Source: Halomonas sp.
GTDB lineage: Bacteria > Pseudomonadota > Gammaproteobacteria > Pseudomonadales > Halomonadaceae
Reading direction: 5' to 3'
Length of the DNA: 23,444 bases
Assembly: GCA_007116835.1 (NCBI GenBank)
Contig: SKHS01000278.1
Coordinates: 1 to 23,444, forward strand
How positions within the stretch are numbered: the stretch's first letter is position 1; each line of letters starts with the position of its first letter. The notes below the pieces were generated by a model. It saw only the letters and a program-made list of their open reading frames with translations, ran no database searches and was not told where the DNA came from. A program made the translations under genes and the position numbers. This document shows, in pieces, positions 1 through 7,843 of this stretch.

Positions 1-11
1 AAGAGGTGTGT

Positions 12-833
12 ATGACCCAGATAGCCAATGTACTGACCATTGCTGGTTCTGACCCTTCGGGCGGTGCTGGTATTCAGGCAGACCTAAAGACCTTTTCTGC
101 GCTGGGCACTTACGGCACCAGCGTCATTACCGCACTCACGGTGCAAAATACCTGCGGTGTGGCGTCGGTGTACCCCGTATCGCCCCAGGCGATACGCGAG
201 CAACTGGAACACCTGTTAGATGATGTTGCCATTGATGCTGTCAAAATCGGTATGGTCGCCAGCCGCGATGTTGCGGAAGTCATTGCGGAGGTGCTTGGTC
301 AGCACCGCCCGCGATGGGTTGTATTGGACCCAGTAATGGTGGCAAAAAGCGGCGATATTCTGGTCGATGATGCAGGTATTCGAGCGGTGCGCGATGTTCT
401 GCTGCCGTTAGCCGATGTTGTGACCCCGAATCTGCCAGAAGCGGCCGTATTATTAGACGCTAAGCCTCCGGCAACGCTTGAGGCAATGGAGGCCATGCTG
501 CCTGGTTTAGTGCAGTTGGGTGTGCCCTATGTGGTGTTAAAGGGAGGCCACCTACGTGGTGAAACCTGCCCTGACTTATTGGCAACGCCGAGCGGTCACA
601 CCTGGTTGCCTGCCTCGCGAATTGCCACCGACAACCTTCATGGCACTGGCTGTGCGCTGTCGTCTGCTATCGCGGCGTGTTTAGCGAAGTTACCCATGGA
701 GGCAGGCATCGATGCTCCCACTCAGGCCATTAGTGACGCAAAGCAGTGGCTGCATGCCGCGTTAGAAGCGAGCGTCAGACTAAACGTCGGTAAGGGTCGC
801 GGACCGGTACATCACTTTCACTCCTGGTGGTAA
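12..833 (+). CDS. thiD: Hydroxymethylpyrimidine/phosphomethylpyrimidine kinase
   Basis: ThiD phosphorylates hydroxymethylpyrimidine and then its monophosphate, giving HMP-PP for thiamin synthesis in the cytoplasm. The protein is 273 residues, normal for the family. It opens with the ribokinase-like glycine-rich substrate loop (AGSDPSGGAGIQADLKTF, about residues 11-28) and carries the anion-hole motif HGTGCALSSAIAA about three quarters of the way along. I start at ATG 12 because GAGG at 3-6 lies 5 nt upstream; a GTG at position 6 is also in frame but would overlap that ribosome binding site. The window begins only 11 bases upstream, so the promoter and any upstream partner are not visible. The other thiamin genes here (thiS, thiG) lie about 15 kb away. 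ThiD is well supported; fusion to ThiE is excluded by length. Confidence 0.95.
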   Translation: MTQIANVLTIAGSDPSGGAGIQADLKTFSALGTYGTSVITALTVQNTCGVASVYPVSPQAIREQLEHLLDDVAIDAVKIGMVASRDVAEVIAEVLGQHRPRWVVLDPVMVAKSGDILVDDAGIRAVRDVLLPLADVVTPNLPEAAVLLDAKPPATLEAMEAMLPGLVQLGVPYVVLKGGHLRGETCPDLLATPSGHTWLPASRIATDNLHGTGCALSSAIAACLAKLPMEAGIDAPTQAISDAKQWLHAALEASVRLNVGKGRGPVHHFHSWW

Positions 834-901
834 ACGATGACGTCGCTCAAGAAGCGCGCAGTTTGGCATAGCAGAAGAGAGGAGACGCCTTGCGATATGC
901 G

Positions 902-934
902 CAAACGGGCACCATGCTGAAAGGTGCCCGTTTG
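902..934 (+). terminator. Hairpin downstream of thiD
   Basis: A perfect 12-bp inverted repeat (902-913 with 923-934, core CGGGCACC/GGTGCCCG) with a 9-nt loop sits 68 nt after the thiD stop and 41 nt before the stress-protein gene. AAA precedes the stem and TTT closes it, but no longer T tract follows. It is probably a weak, possibly bidirectional terminator separating the two genes; an mRNA-stabilising hairpin is the alternative. Confidence 0.5.
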
Positions 935-975
935 ATCGCCTGTCAGGCTGAGCTGTTCGGCCAAGGAGTTGCCCA

Positions 976-1821
976 ATGTCTCGCACGCTGCTATTTGCCA
1001 CAGACCTTTCCGAGGATAACCGCGCTGCGTTTGCACGCGCCCTACGCTTAGCTTATGCACAGGGTGCGCAGCTGGATATTCTTCATGTGCTTGATCCCTA
1101 CCTGCCTCACCGAATGCTGCACGACCTTGAACGCGCCGTTAATGAAGATATCAGTGCTACGATGACCGACCTGCGCGAGGATTACGCGTTGGAAGCCCCT
1201 TCGCTGATGATTCAAACGGTGGTGGGGTCCCCTCATGTTGAAATTGTCCGCGAAGCCCATGAGCGCCAAGCATCGCTGATTATTTTAGGCATGCACCGCA
1301 AACGCGGTCAGAAAGACTTGATCGCGGGCACCACCTTAATGCGCATTCTACGCAGCGCGCCTTGTCCGGTGGTTGTGGCGTCTTACCTGCCGACCCAGCC
1401 ATGGCAGCATATTGTGGTGCCGGTAGACTTCTCGCTGACGGCTCGACAAACCATCAAAGAAGCGCTCGTTCGCTTTCCGGAAGCAAAGCTGACGCTGCTG
1501 CATGCCTGGAGCTTGCCTGGGGAACGCGAGTTGGGCACCCAGACCTACTACGCCCAGTGGCGCGACCACGAAGTCACACGCCTGCGCGAAGCGCTAGATA
1601 ACGAAGTGGAAAGCCTGATGCGAGAGCTCGATAGTGTCCCTGATATCGAGCTGGTGCTGGAACCCGGCCAACCCTGCGATGTGCTGCACGACTACGTGAA
1701 GTGTCGCTCGCCGGATCTTGTGATGCTCGGCAGTCGTAGCCGTCCCCATCAGCCTAACCCGCTTATCGAGATGCTGTTGAGCGAGCCGCACTGCGACCTG
1801 ATGCTGTGCCGTCCTTGGTGA
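976..1821 (+). CDS. Universal stress protein, two tandem UspA domains
   Basis: A cytoplasmic protein of 281 residues made of two UspA-type alpha/beta domains (about 1-136 and 144-281), the arrangement of UspE-like proteins. Domain 1 starts with the typical strand LLFATDLSEDN and ends with PCPVVV; domain 2 starts with IVVPVDFSLTAR. Neither copy keeps the ATP-binding pattern G-2x-G-9x-G(S/T): domain 1 reads GMHRKRG followed by AGTT with wrong spacing, and domain 2 reads GSRSRPHQPNP. ATP binding is therefore doubtful, unlike TeaD at 9149-9592. The start at ATG 976 is supported by AAGGAG at 963-968. A hairpin separates it from thiD, so it is probably transcribed on its own. The exact role of this subfamily is unknown to me. 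Confidence 0.88.
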   Translation: MSRTLLFATDLSEDNRAAFARALRLAYAQGAQLDILHVLDPYLPHRMLHDLERAVNEDISATMTDLREDYALEAPSLMIQTVVGSPHVEIVREAHERQASLIILGMHRKRGQKDLIAGTTLMRILRSAPCPVVVASYLPTQPWQHIVVPVDFSLTARQTIKEALVRFPEAKLTLLHAWSLPGERELGTQTYYAQWRDHEVTRLREALDNEVESLMRELDSVPDIELVLEPGQPCDVLHDYVKCRSPDLVMLGSRSRPHQPNPLIEMLLSEPHCDLMLCRPW

Positions 1822-1908
1822 ATGTTGTACGGAACCTTAACCTTTTTTGCATGTATGTATAGCGAGTAGGCGCTAGTAAATGCGTCGTGCAACGGGGAGG
1901 TTCTAGCT

Positions 1909-2517
1909 GTGTTTTTACGTCAACAAATAGGTGAGCGAAACAGCACTGTTTCAGGGAGTGTGTTGTTTATCGTACTGCTGTCCTTAGTCGCGTTGTTGTT
2001 TGCGTCCCAGGCATTGGCAGACAGTGTGACCGAGCGGGGCGAACGCTTTGACCGCGTCGTAGACGATAATGGTCAGCGCTATGCGTTAATCGGCAGTGGC
2101 ATATTCCGCTATATGATCTGGACCGCTTATGCAGGCGCCTACTATCAGTTGGAAACAGCGTCTGAGCCACAGCCACTAAGCAATACGCCTCGCCGACTGG
2201 AGTTGGCCTACTTTCATGCTATTGATGCGAGCGATTTCGCCGAAGCGACTGAGAAAACGCTGAAAGCGTCGCTGACGCTGTATGAGTTTAACCAACTTCA
2301 GGAACCCCTTAAGCGACTTAACCAGCGTTATCGTGATGTGGTGCCCGGTGATCGCTATCTGCTTAGCTGGGATGGTGAGCAGCTGCGTTTAGCGCTCAAT
2401 GGCGACATACTGTTTGAAGAGGGCGACGCAGACTTTGCGAGTGCCATGTTTGGTATCTGGTTAGGCGAGCGTCCGCTGAATACAAGCTTTCGCGATGCTT
2501 TGCTCGGACAAAACTAA
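1909..2517 (+). CDS. Exported chalcone isomerase-like domain protein
   Basis: A 202-residue protein with an N-terminal signal or anchor segment (hydrophobic stretch about residues 18-37, likely cleavage after QALA) followed by a domain resembling the bacterial chalcone-isomerase-like family (Chalcone_3). That family is recognised by the early stretch YALIGSGIFRYMIWTAYAGAYY and the later SWDGEQLRLALNGDILFEE. Bacterial members occur widely but their substrate is not established; flavonoid chemistry should not be assumed. The start is a GTG at 1909, chosen because GGGGAGG at 1894-1900 lies 8 nt upstream; no ATG start precedes the hydrophobic segment in frame. The gene is flanked by short intergenic spacers and followed by dtd after 79 nt. 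Product naming rests on recalled family appearance; location in the periplasm is inferred from the leader. Confidence 0.75.
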   Translation: MFLRQQIGERNSTVSGSVLFIVLLSLVALLFASQALADSVTERGERFDRVVDDNGQRYALIGSGIFRYMIWTAYAGAYYQLETASEPQPLSNTPRRLELAYFHAIDASDFAEATEKTLKASLTLYEFNQLQEPLKRLNQRYRDVVPGDRYLLSWDGEQLRLALNGDILFEEGDADFASAMFGIWLGERPLNTSFRDALLGQN

Positions 2518-2531
2518 ACGAAAGCAATGCT

Positions 2532-2561
2532 TTGCCTGGAAAGTTAGCTTGTGCTTACACT
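2532..2561 (+). promoter_or_regulatory. Possible dtd promoter
   Basis: TTGCCT (2532-2537) and TACACT (2556-2561) with an 18-nt spacer match the sigma-70 consensus at 4 of 6 positions each, 36 nt before the dtd start. Weak but suitably placed. Confidence 0.3.
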
Positions 2562-2596
2562 AGTGCCAACAGCGGATAATAGGGCAAGGAGTAAGC

Positions 2597-3034
2597 GTGA
2601 AAGCACTAATTCAACGGGTCAAAAATGCCAGCGTGACGGTCGAAAGTGACACGGTAGGTGCCATTAACCATGGTCTGTTGGTATTCGTAGGTGTTGAAAA
2701 AGGTGACAGCGAGGCCGATGCGGACAAGCTACTGCATAAGCTGTTGCATTATCGCGTCTTCAGTGACGATGACGACAAAATGAACCTTAACTTACAGCAG
2801 GCTAATGGAGGCTTGCTGCTAGTGTCTCAGTTCACTCTGGCCGCCGATACGCGTAAAGGGCTGCGCCCCAGTTTCTCTAGTGCAGCTCCGCCTGAGGAAG
2901 GGCAGCGGCTGTTTGACTACTTGGTGGCCAACGCGTGCGCCGCTTGGTCCAATGTTGCCACCGGCCAGTTTGGTGCTGATATGCAGGTGGCGCTGGTGAA
3001 CGATGGGCCAGTGACCTTCTTGCTAGAGAGCTAG
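2597..3034 (+). CDS. dtd: D-aminoacyl-tRNA deacylase
   Basis: Dtd hydrolyses D-amino acids (for example D-tyrosine) and glycine mischarged on tRNA, in the cytoplasm. It is 145 residues long, exactly the usual size of bacterial Dtd. Both signature segments are present: the SQFTLAADTRKGLRPSF motif at about residues 78-94, and the NDGPVTFLLES C-terminus that contains the cis Gly-Pro motif used to reject L-amino acids. The N-terminus MKALIQRVKNASVTV is typical. The start is GTG at 2597 with AAGGAG at 2585-2590. The downstream ABC-F gene is convergent and 37 bp away. Confidence 0.96.
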   Translation: MKALIQRVKNASVTVESDTVGAINHGLLVFVGVEKGDSEADADKLLHKLLHYRVFSDDDDKMNLNLQQANGGLLLVSQFTLAADTRKGLRPSFSSAAPPEEGQRLFDYLVANACAAWSNVATGQFGADMQVALVNDGPVTFLLES

Positions 3035-3071
3035 CAGGTTGGAAGAGTGTTAGTGGATAGCGTTTGAACGG

Positions 3072-5018
3072 TTAGGCATTGTCGCTGGCCAGTAGCTCAG
3101 CCTCCATGGTTTCTAGCGCTTCTTCAGCGGCAAGCCACGTTTGCTCGGCGCTGTCCAGGCGGTTTTTAATGTCCGCTTGTTTAGCGAGCACCTGGGTAAG
3201 CTCTGATTTACGTGAGTTGTCGGTATAAAGCTCTGGGTCGGCCAGCAACGTCTCTACTTCTTCCAGTGCTTGCTGGGCTTTCTCCATGGTTTTTTCAGCC
3301 TGGTCACGCTGCTTTTTCAGCGGGCGTAACTTTTCACGCAGCTCCGCCGCAGCTTTCCGAGTTGCCTTACGGTCCCCGCTGGGCTGTTGATTCTGTCGCT
3401 CGCTCTTCTCGCTGCGCGAATCCCGGCGGCTCTCTTCCAAGCGTGCCTTCAGCCATACCCGGTAGTCATCAAGGTCGCCATCAAAAGGCTCTACCCGATG
3501 GTCGGCAACCCGCCAGAACTCATCGACCGTAGCGCGCAGCAGGTGTCGGTCGTGGGACACCAGAATGACGGTGCCCTCAAAGCTTGCCAGCGCCTCGGTC
3601 AGCGCTTCACGCATTTCCAAGTCCAGGTGGTTGGTTGGCTCATCGAGCAGCAGCAAGTTAGGCTTTTGCCAGGCGACGAGGGCCAGCGCCAAACGCGCTT
3701 TTTCGCCACCGGAGTAGGTGGCAACTTCGCCAAAGGCGTCGTCGCCTTTGAAGCCAAAGCCACCTAGAAAGTTGCGAATCTCCTGGTCGCTTGCGGTGGG
3801 CGAGAGCCGCTGGACATGAACAAACGGCGTTGTGGTTACGTCCAGGCTTTCCAGCTGGTGCTGGGCAAAATAGCCAATGGCCAAATGCTCGCCCGGCACT
3901 CGCTTACCTTCCAGCAGTGCAAGCTCGCCGGTCAGTGATTTGATCAACGTCGATTTACCCGCGCCATTCGGGCCTAACAGACCAATACGGCTGCCGGGTA
4001 ACAGCGTAATGTTGACCTTCTCCAACTGCGCGACATCGCCCGTTTCTCCGCGATAGCCAAGGGTGGCTTGGTCAAGCACCAGCAGCGGGTGTGAGGTTTT
4101 ATCCGCCGCGGGCAGGGTGAAATGAAAGGGGGAGTCTGTGTGGGCGACGGCGATATCGCCCATACGCTCCAGCATTTTTACACGGCTTTGCGCCTGCTTT
4201 GCTTTCGTTGCCTGGGCACGAAAGCGTGCAATAAAGCGTTCGATCTCTTCGCGGCGAGCCTGTTGTTTGGCCGCTTCGGCTTGCTGTAAGGCAAGCTTTT
4301 CAGCCCGCGTGCGCTCAAAGCGGGAGTAGTTACCGCGGTAAAGCTCGAGTGTTTGGTGATGCATGTGCACGATGTGATCGCACACAGCATCGAGAAAGTC
4401 GCGGTCGTGAGAAATCAGCAGCAGTGTGCCTGGGTAGCGAGTTAGCCACTGTTCTAGCCAAAGCAGGGCATCGAGATCCAGGTGGTTGGTCGGCTCATCC
4501 AGTAGTAATAAATCAGACGGCATAAATAGCGTGCGGGCTAGATTCACCCGCATACGCCAGCCGCCGGAAAAGTCGGACAATGGCCGGGTAAGGTCTGCTT
4601 GAACAAAACCAAGCCCTACTAGCAGCTGCGCTGCCCGCGACGCCGCTGTGTAGCCATCAAGAGTCTCGATTAAGCCATGTAGCTCTGCTTCCCGGTGTGC
4701 ATCGCCTGACGTGCGTGCTGACTGCAGGTCGTTTTCTGCTTGGCGCAAGGCGTGGTCGCCATCTAGCACGTACTCCACGATGGGGCGGTCTAGGGCGTCA
4801 ACTTCCTGAGCCATATGGGCTATCCGCTGTCCGCCGCTCATCTCAACGTCGCCCTGGTCAGGGCCGATCTCGCCTAGCAGGAGTTTGAACAGGCTCGACT
4901 TACCGGCACCATTAGCCCCGATAATACCTGCCTTCACGCCGTTATGTAGCGTGAGGTCTGCGTTATCGAGTAGCGTTTGCGTGCCCCGTTGCAGGGCGAC
5001 CTGGCGCAGTGCGATCAT
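3072..5018 (-). CDS. yheS: ABC-F family ATPase, YheS type
   Basis: A 648-residue soluble protein with two ABC ATPase domains and no membrane segment, the architecture of ABC-F proteins, which act on ribosomes and not as transporters. First cassette: Walker A GANGAGKSS (residues 34-42), signature SGGWRMR (151-157), Walker B LLLLDEPTNHLD (170-181). A charged linker of about 70 residues (240-290) follows, then the second cassette: GPNGAGKST (349-357), YSGGEKAR (435-442), LLLLDEP (455-461). The C-terminal 110 residues are a charged coiled coil. Linker plus C-terminal tail fits E. coli YheS better than EttA or Uup. The start ATG (complement of 5016-5018) has GGGAG 6 nt upstream. It is divergent from the gene at 5048 with only 29 bp between starts, so the two promoters must overlap or lie within the neighbouring gene. 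Confidence 0.9.
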   Translation of the reverse strand: MIALRQVALQRGTQTLLDNADLTLHNGVKAGIIGANGAGKSSLFKLLLGEIGPDQGDVEMSGGQRIAHMAQEVDALDRPIVEYVLDGDHALRQAENDLQSARTSGDAHREAELHGLIETLDGYTAASRAAQLLVGLGFVQADLTRPLSDFSGGWRMRVNLARTLFMPSDLLLLDEPTNHLDLDALLWLEQWLTRYPGTLLLISHDRDFLDAVCDHIVHMHHQTLELYRGNYSRFERTRAEKLALQQAEAAKQQARREEIERFIARFRAQATKAKQAQSRVKMLERMGDIAVAHTDSPFHFTLPAADKTSHPLLVLDQATLGYRGETGDVAQLEKVNITLLPGSRIGLLGPNGAGKSTLIKSLTGELALLEGKRVPGEHLAIGYFAQHQLESLDVTTTPFVHVQRLSPTASDQEIRNFLGGFGFKGDDAFGEVATYSGGEKARLALALVAWQKPNLLLLDEPTNHLDLEMREALTEALASFEGTVILVSHDRHLLRATVDEFWRVADHRVEPFDGDLDDYRVWLKARLEESRRDSRSEKSERQNQQPSGDRKATRKAAAELREKLRPLKKQRDQAEKTMEKAQQALEEVETLLADPELYTDNSRKSELTQVLAKQADIKNRLDSAEQTWLAAEEALETMEAELLASDNA

Positions 5019-5047
5019 GCGTTCTCCCGAAAAAAGTGGCTAAATTA

Positions 5048-5611
5048 ATGCTCGATTCTAACCGATTGCAGCGCTTGCAACAGACATCGTTATGGGATTT
5101 TGCACTGACTTTCTATGCGAAGCCTGGCGTTGAGCAGGCGTGTCTTGTGCTGCAGGATCACGTAGATGTCGATGTGTGTGAACTGCTGTTTCACAGCTGG
5201 TTGTATCAACATGGCCTTCAAGCTGCGCAGCCTGCGCTGGCAGAGGCGCGCAAAGAGCGCGAGTATTGGCAACAGACGGTGACAATGACCTTGCGGCAGC
5301 TGCGTCGTGAGCTTAAGCCACAGGCAATCGGTAATGATGCCATTGCCAAGCTGCGAAAGCTGATTCAGCAGGCAGAGCTTCAAGCTGAACGTGAGAACCT
5401 TCAACGCTGGCAGCAGTGGGCATGGCAAGCATCTAACCATAACCAACGGTTAAAAAATTGTGCCATAAGCCAGCATGATGTTGAAAAATGGCTGCAGAAT
5501 CAGTTGTTTTGTCGTCCAGTTGATTCTGGTGGCCGATCTGTGTCACCCGTGTGCGAAGAGGGTTGGGAAGCATTGCATACGCTAGCGAGACAGCTTGACC
5601 ACCACGAGTGA
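5048..5611 (+). CDS. TIGR02444 (DUF2390) family protein
   Basis: A 187-residue cytoplasmic protein with no signal or membrane segment. Its N-terminal third (SLWDFALTFYAKPGVEQACLV, then a conserved DVCELLFHSWLY region) is what I recognise as the TIGR02444 family, commonly found next to the YheS-type ABC-F gene in gammaproteobacteria. Function is unknown; the sequence is rich in Gln, Leu and Arg and probably helical. The frame is open back to GTG 5009, which would overlap the divergent ABC-F start by 10 bp; I prefer ATG 5048, where the first conserved residues begin, although its ribosome binding site is weak (GTGG at 5035-5038). GTG 5036 is another possibility. No terminator-like hairpin with a T tract follows directly. 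Confidence 0.75.
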   Translation: MLDSNRLQRLQQTSLWDFALTFYAKPGVEQACLVLQDHVDVDVCELLFHSWLYQHGLQAAQPALAEARKEREYWQQTVTMTLRQLRRELKPQAIGNDAIAKLRKLIQQAELQAERENLQRWQQWAWQASNHNQRLKNCAISQHDVEKWLQNQLFCRPVDSGGRSVSPVCEEGWEALHTLARQLDHHE

Positions 5612-5944
5612 CCGCGCTAGCCTGAAGTTAAGCTATTTTGAATAATGCGTATTACACAACCGCGTAATGAGAGCCACATAATGAAAATCACCTCATGGCT
5701 GTTCAGTAACGTTGTAATAGCGGTGATGCGTTTTTAACTATTTTAAAAAGCGCTTTTCGGGAAGCCGACCTTTTGTGCAACAGGCAACTCTCGAAGCATA
5801 TATTTTAGAAGTCGTTAAATGCGCAGAGCCATCAATAAACAGCGATCAGTCATTAGTGCAGTGTGAAAATGTGGCACGCATTATACAAAAATTAGATTCT
5901 TGCGCACTCGTATAGCGCGCTTACCACTGCAAGGGGAACTCTGC
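5612..5944 (+). promoter_or_regulatory. Leader and control region upstream of teaA
   Basis: 333 bases without a convincing protein gene, AT-rich compared with its neighbours. It holds an ATTAC-N8-GTAAT inverted repeat (5651-5668), a 12-bp palindrome (5746-5757) and two partial sigma-70/sigma-S-like promoters. One is TTGTGC (5773-5778) with TATATT (5799-5804), whose 20-nt spacer is longer than ideal. The other is a lone -10-like TATACA (5882-5887), 57 nt before the teaA start. A leader of 60-170 nt would result. Osmotic control of teaA is known for Halomonas elongata; where it acts here is inference. An 18-codon ORF (5681-5737) with a poor ribosome binding site also lies here. Confidence 0.45.
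5746..5757. promoter_or_regulatory. Palindrome AAAAGCGCTTTT upstream of teaA
   Basis: A perfect 12-bp palindrome about 190 bp upstream of the teaA start and 15 bp upstream of the TTGTGC element. It could be an operator or a weak terminator stem for the preceding gene; the following TTTTCGGG gives little support to termination. Confidence 0.35.
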
Positions 5945-6991
5945 ATGAAGGCAAGCAAAACTGTTTCTACCCGTTCAGTTACCACCAAGCTACTGACCAC
6001 AGCAAGCGTTGGTGCATTGCTGTTTGGCCTAAGCGCCGCCGCCCAGGCGGACAACTGGCGTTACGCTCATGAAGAGTACGAAGGCGATGTGCAAGATGTT
6101 TTCGCCATGGCGTTTAAAGAGTACGTTGAAGAGAACTCTGACCATACCGTTCAAGTTTATCGTTTCGGTGAGCTAGGTGAGTCTGATGATATTATGGAAC
6201 AGACTCAGGCGGGCATTCTTCAGTTTGTTAACCAATCACCTGGCTTTACCGGGGCGTTGATCCCTGAAGCGCAAATCTTCTTTGTGCCTTACTTGCTGCC
6301 AACCGATGAAGAAACCGTTATCGAGTTCTTCAACTCAAGTACCGCCATTCATGAAACTTTCCCAGAGCTTTATGCCGAGCAAGGCTTGGAGCTGCTGAAG
6401 ATGTACCCGGAAGGTGAGATGGTCGTGACGCTGGATGAGCCGATCACAACGCCTGAAGAGCTGCGTGGTAAGAACATTCGCACTATGACCAATCCGCTGT
6501 TGTCGGAAACGTATCGCGCTTTCGGTGCCAGCCCAACGCCGCTCCCATGGGGTGAAGTATACGGCGGCTTACAAACCAACATCCTTCAGGGGCAAGAAAA
6601 CCCGATCTTCTGGATTGAGTCCGGTGGTCTTTACGAGGTCTCTCCGCACTTGATCTTTACTGGTCACGGCTGGTTCACCACTGCGATGATGGCGAACCAA
6701 GACTTCTATAACAGCCTGTCTGAAGATGACCAACAGCTGGTGCGTGATGCGACAGAAGCTGCCTATGAGCACATTCTGGATCATATTTCTGGCTTGGCAG
6801 ACGAATCACTAGAAAAGATTCAGGCCGCATCGGATGAGGTAACGGTGACTCGTCTTACTGAAGAGCAGATCCAAGCCTTCCGTGATCGTGCGCCTCAGGT
6901 TGAAGAGCGCTTTGTTGAGCTGACCGGCGAACGTGGTGCCGAACTGCTTGAGCAGTTCAAACAAGACCTGGAAGCCGTACAGAACAACTAA
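5945..6991 (+). CDS. teaA: TRAP transporter ectoine-binding periplasmic protein
   Basis: The solute receptor of the TeaABC TRAP transporter, which takes up ectoine and hydroxyectoine under osmotic stress. The 348-residue precursor has a signal peptide cleaved after AAAQA (residue 35), leaving a mature protein that begins DNWRYAHEEYEG as in Halomonas elongata TeaA. In mature numbering, Glu9, Phe66, Arg144, Trp167 and Phe209 are all present, which are the ligand-contact positions I recall from the H. elongata structure. Arg144 lies in the DctP-family IRTMTNP motif that holds the ligand carboxylate. The start ATG 5945 has AGGGGA at 5932-5937; the frame is open upstream to 5900, but that extension precedes a standard signal peptide and is not needed. 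A strong terminator follows, before teaB, which should raise teaA message over the membrane subunits. Confidence 0.96.
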   Translation: MKASKTVSTRSVTTKLLTTASVGALLFGLSAAAQADNWRYAHEEYEGDVQDVFAMAFKEYVEENSDHTVQVYRFGELGESDDIMEQTQAGILQFVNQSPGFTGALIPEAQIFFVPYLLPTDEETVIEFFNSSTAIHETFPELYAEQGLELLKMYPEGEMVVTLDEPITTPEELRGKNIRTMTNPLLSETYRAFGASPTPLPWGEVYGGLQTNILQGQENPIFWIESGGLYEVSPHLIFTGHGWFTTAMMANQDFYNSLSEDDQQLVRDATEAAYEHILDHISGLADESLEKIQAASDEVTVTRLTEEQIQAFRDRAPQVEERFVELTGERGAELLEQFKQDLEAVQNN

Positions 6992-7021
6992 TCTCAAGCG
7001 TTCAATTAGCGTGTGATGTAC

Positions 7022-7049
7022 AGGGGTAGCCGTCGGGCTGCCCCTTTTT
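7022..7049 (+). terminator. Intrinsic terminator between teaA and teaB
   Basis: A 10-bp stem (7022-7031 with 7036-7045, one G-T wobble), GTCG tetraloop and a run of five T (7045-7049), 30 nt after the teaA stop. It is the most canonical terminator in the tea region, yet lies inside the cluster; partial read-through would give excess binding protein over permease. Confidence 0.88.
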
Positions 7050-7165
7050 CATTGAATGCCCCTGCGGCCAATCAGCGTTGAATGATAGGACGTGGTTAGT
7101 CGTTACAGTGTAGGGGCATATATTAGCGATAGACATCTTGAACATCTCAGGACGACTAAACTAAC

Positions 7166-7189
7166 GCTGACGTAATGAAAGCTGACGTA
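7166..7189 (+). repeat. Direct repeat GCTGACGTA upstream of teaB
   Basis: GCTGACGTA occurs at 7166-7174 and 7181-7189, 15 bp apart, 50-70 bp before teaB. A -10-like TATATT lies at 7119-7124 without a convincing -35. The repeat could be a tandem activator or repressor site for a separate teaBCD promoter; chance cannot be excluded. Confidence 0.35.
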
Positions 7190-7238
7190 CTAAAACAAGG
7201 GCGCAGTCGCGTCAGGGGAACCAAGAGGAGCATTTGCG

Positions 7239-7826
7239 ATGGATATGAGCGAAGACGATATTGCCGAAAAAAAATATCGCTCGATGCTGCCTGGTCCACT
7301 TGGAGTGCTAGATACCTGGATCAGTAAGGCAGAGGCGTTTATTTTGGCCTCTGGGGTAATTTTAATGGCTATCAACACCGTCGCCAATGTCATTGGACGG
7401 TTTGCCTTTGGAGAAAGCCTCCACTTTTCCGAAGAAGTCAATCGGATGCTAATCGTCCTGGTAACCTTTGCGGGCATTGGCTATGCAGCTCGTCATGGGC
7501 GACATATTCGCATGTCAGCCATTTACGATGCCTTGCCCACAGGGGGGCGGCGCGCGCTGATGATCTTTATTAGCTTGTTTACCGCGCTGGTGATGTTTGT
7601 GCTGTGTTACTACTCCGTCGGCTATATCGACACCATTATGGGCCGTGGTCGCAGTCTTCCATCTACCGGTATACCTGCTTGGTGGATGTACGTCTGGGTG
7701 CCCGTCGGGTTTGCAGTAACCGGTATTCAGTACGTCATGACGGCCTATACCAATATGATCTCGAAAGATGTTTATCTTTCGACGCATGTGGTGGACGGCT
7801 ACAAAGATACTGAAACGGAAGTTTAG
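7239..7826 (+). CDS. teaB: TRAP transporter small membrane subunit (DctQ type)
   Basis: The small membrane subunit of the ectoine TRAP transporter, pairing with TeaC in the inner membrane. The protein has 195 residues and about four hydrophobic segments (near residues 27-48, 68-84, 102-124 and 144-168), typical of DctQ proteins. The N-terminus is acidic (MDMSEDDIAEKK) and cytoplasmic. The HFSEEVNRMLIVLVTFAGIGYAAR region matches the conserved DctQ stretch with its glutamate-rich membrane entry. ATG 7239 is preceded by AGAGGAG (7224-7230). teaC follows after 17 bp, so the two are cotranscribed; the distance to teaA is 247 bp and contains a terminator, so teaB may also have its own promoter. Confidence 0.93.
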   Translation: MDMSEDDIAEKKYRSMLPGPLGVLDTWISKAEAFILASGVILMAINTVANVIGRFAFGESLHFSEEVNRMLIVLVTFAGIGYAARHGRHIRMSAIYDALPTGGRRALMIFISLFTALVMFVLCYYSVGYIDTIMGRGRSLPSTGIPAWWMYVWVPVGFAVTGIQYVMTAYTNMISKDVYLSTHVVDGYKDTETEV

Positions 7827-7843
7827 TCAGCGAGGAACGACCC

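Noticed and set aside
890..1051. TTG-started ORF with AGGAG upstream, running from the thiD downstream hairpin into the Usp gene.
   Set aside because: It overlaps the well-supported Usp gene out of frame, crosses the 12-bp hairpin and resembles no known small protein.
5872..5887. Sigma-54-like site upstream of teaA (TGGCAC at about 5873-5878).
   Set aside because: The -24 half is good, but the -12 half at the required distance reads ATAC and lacks the invariant GC.
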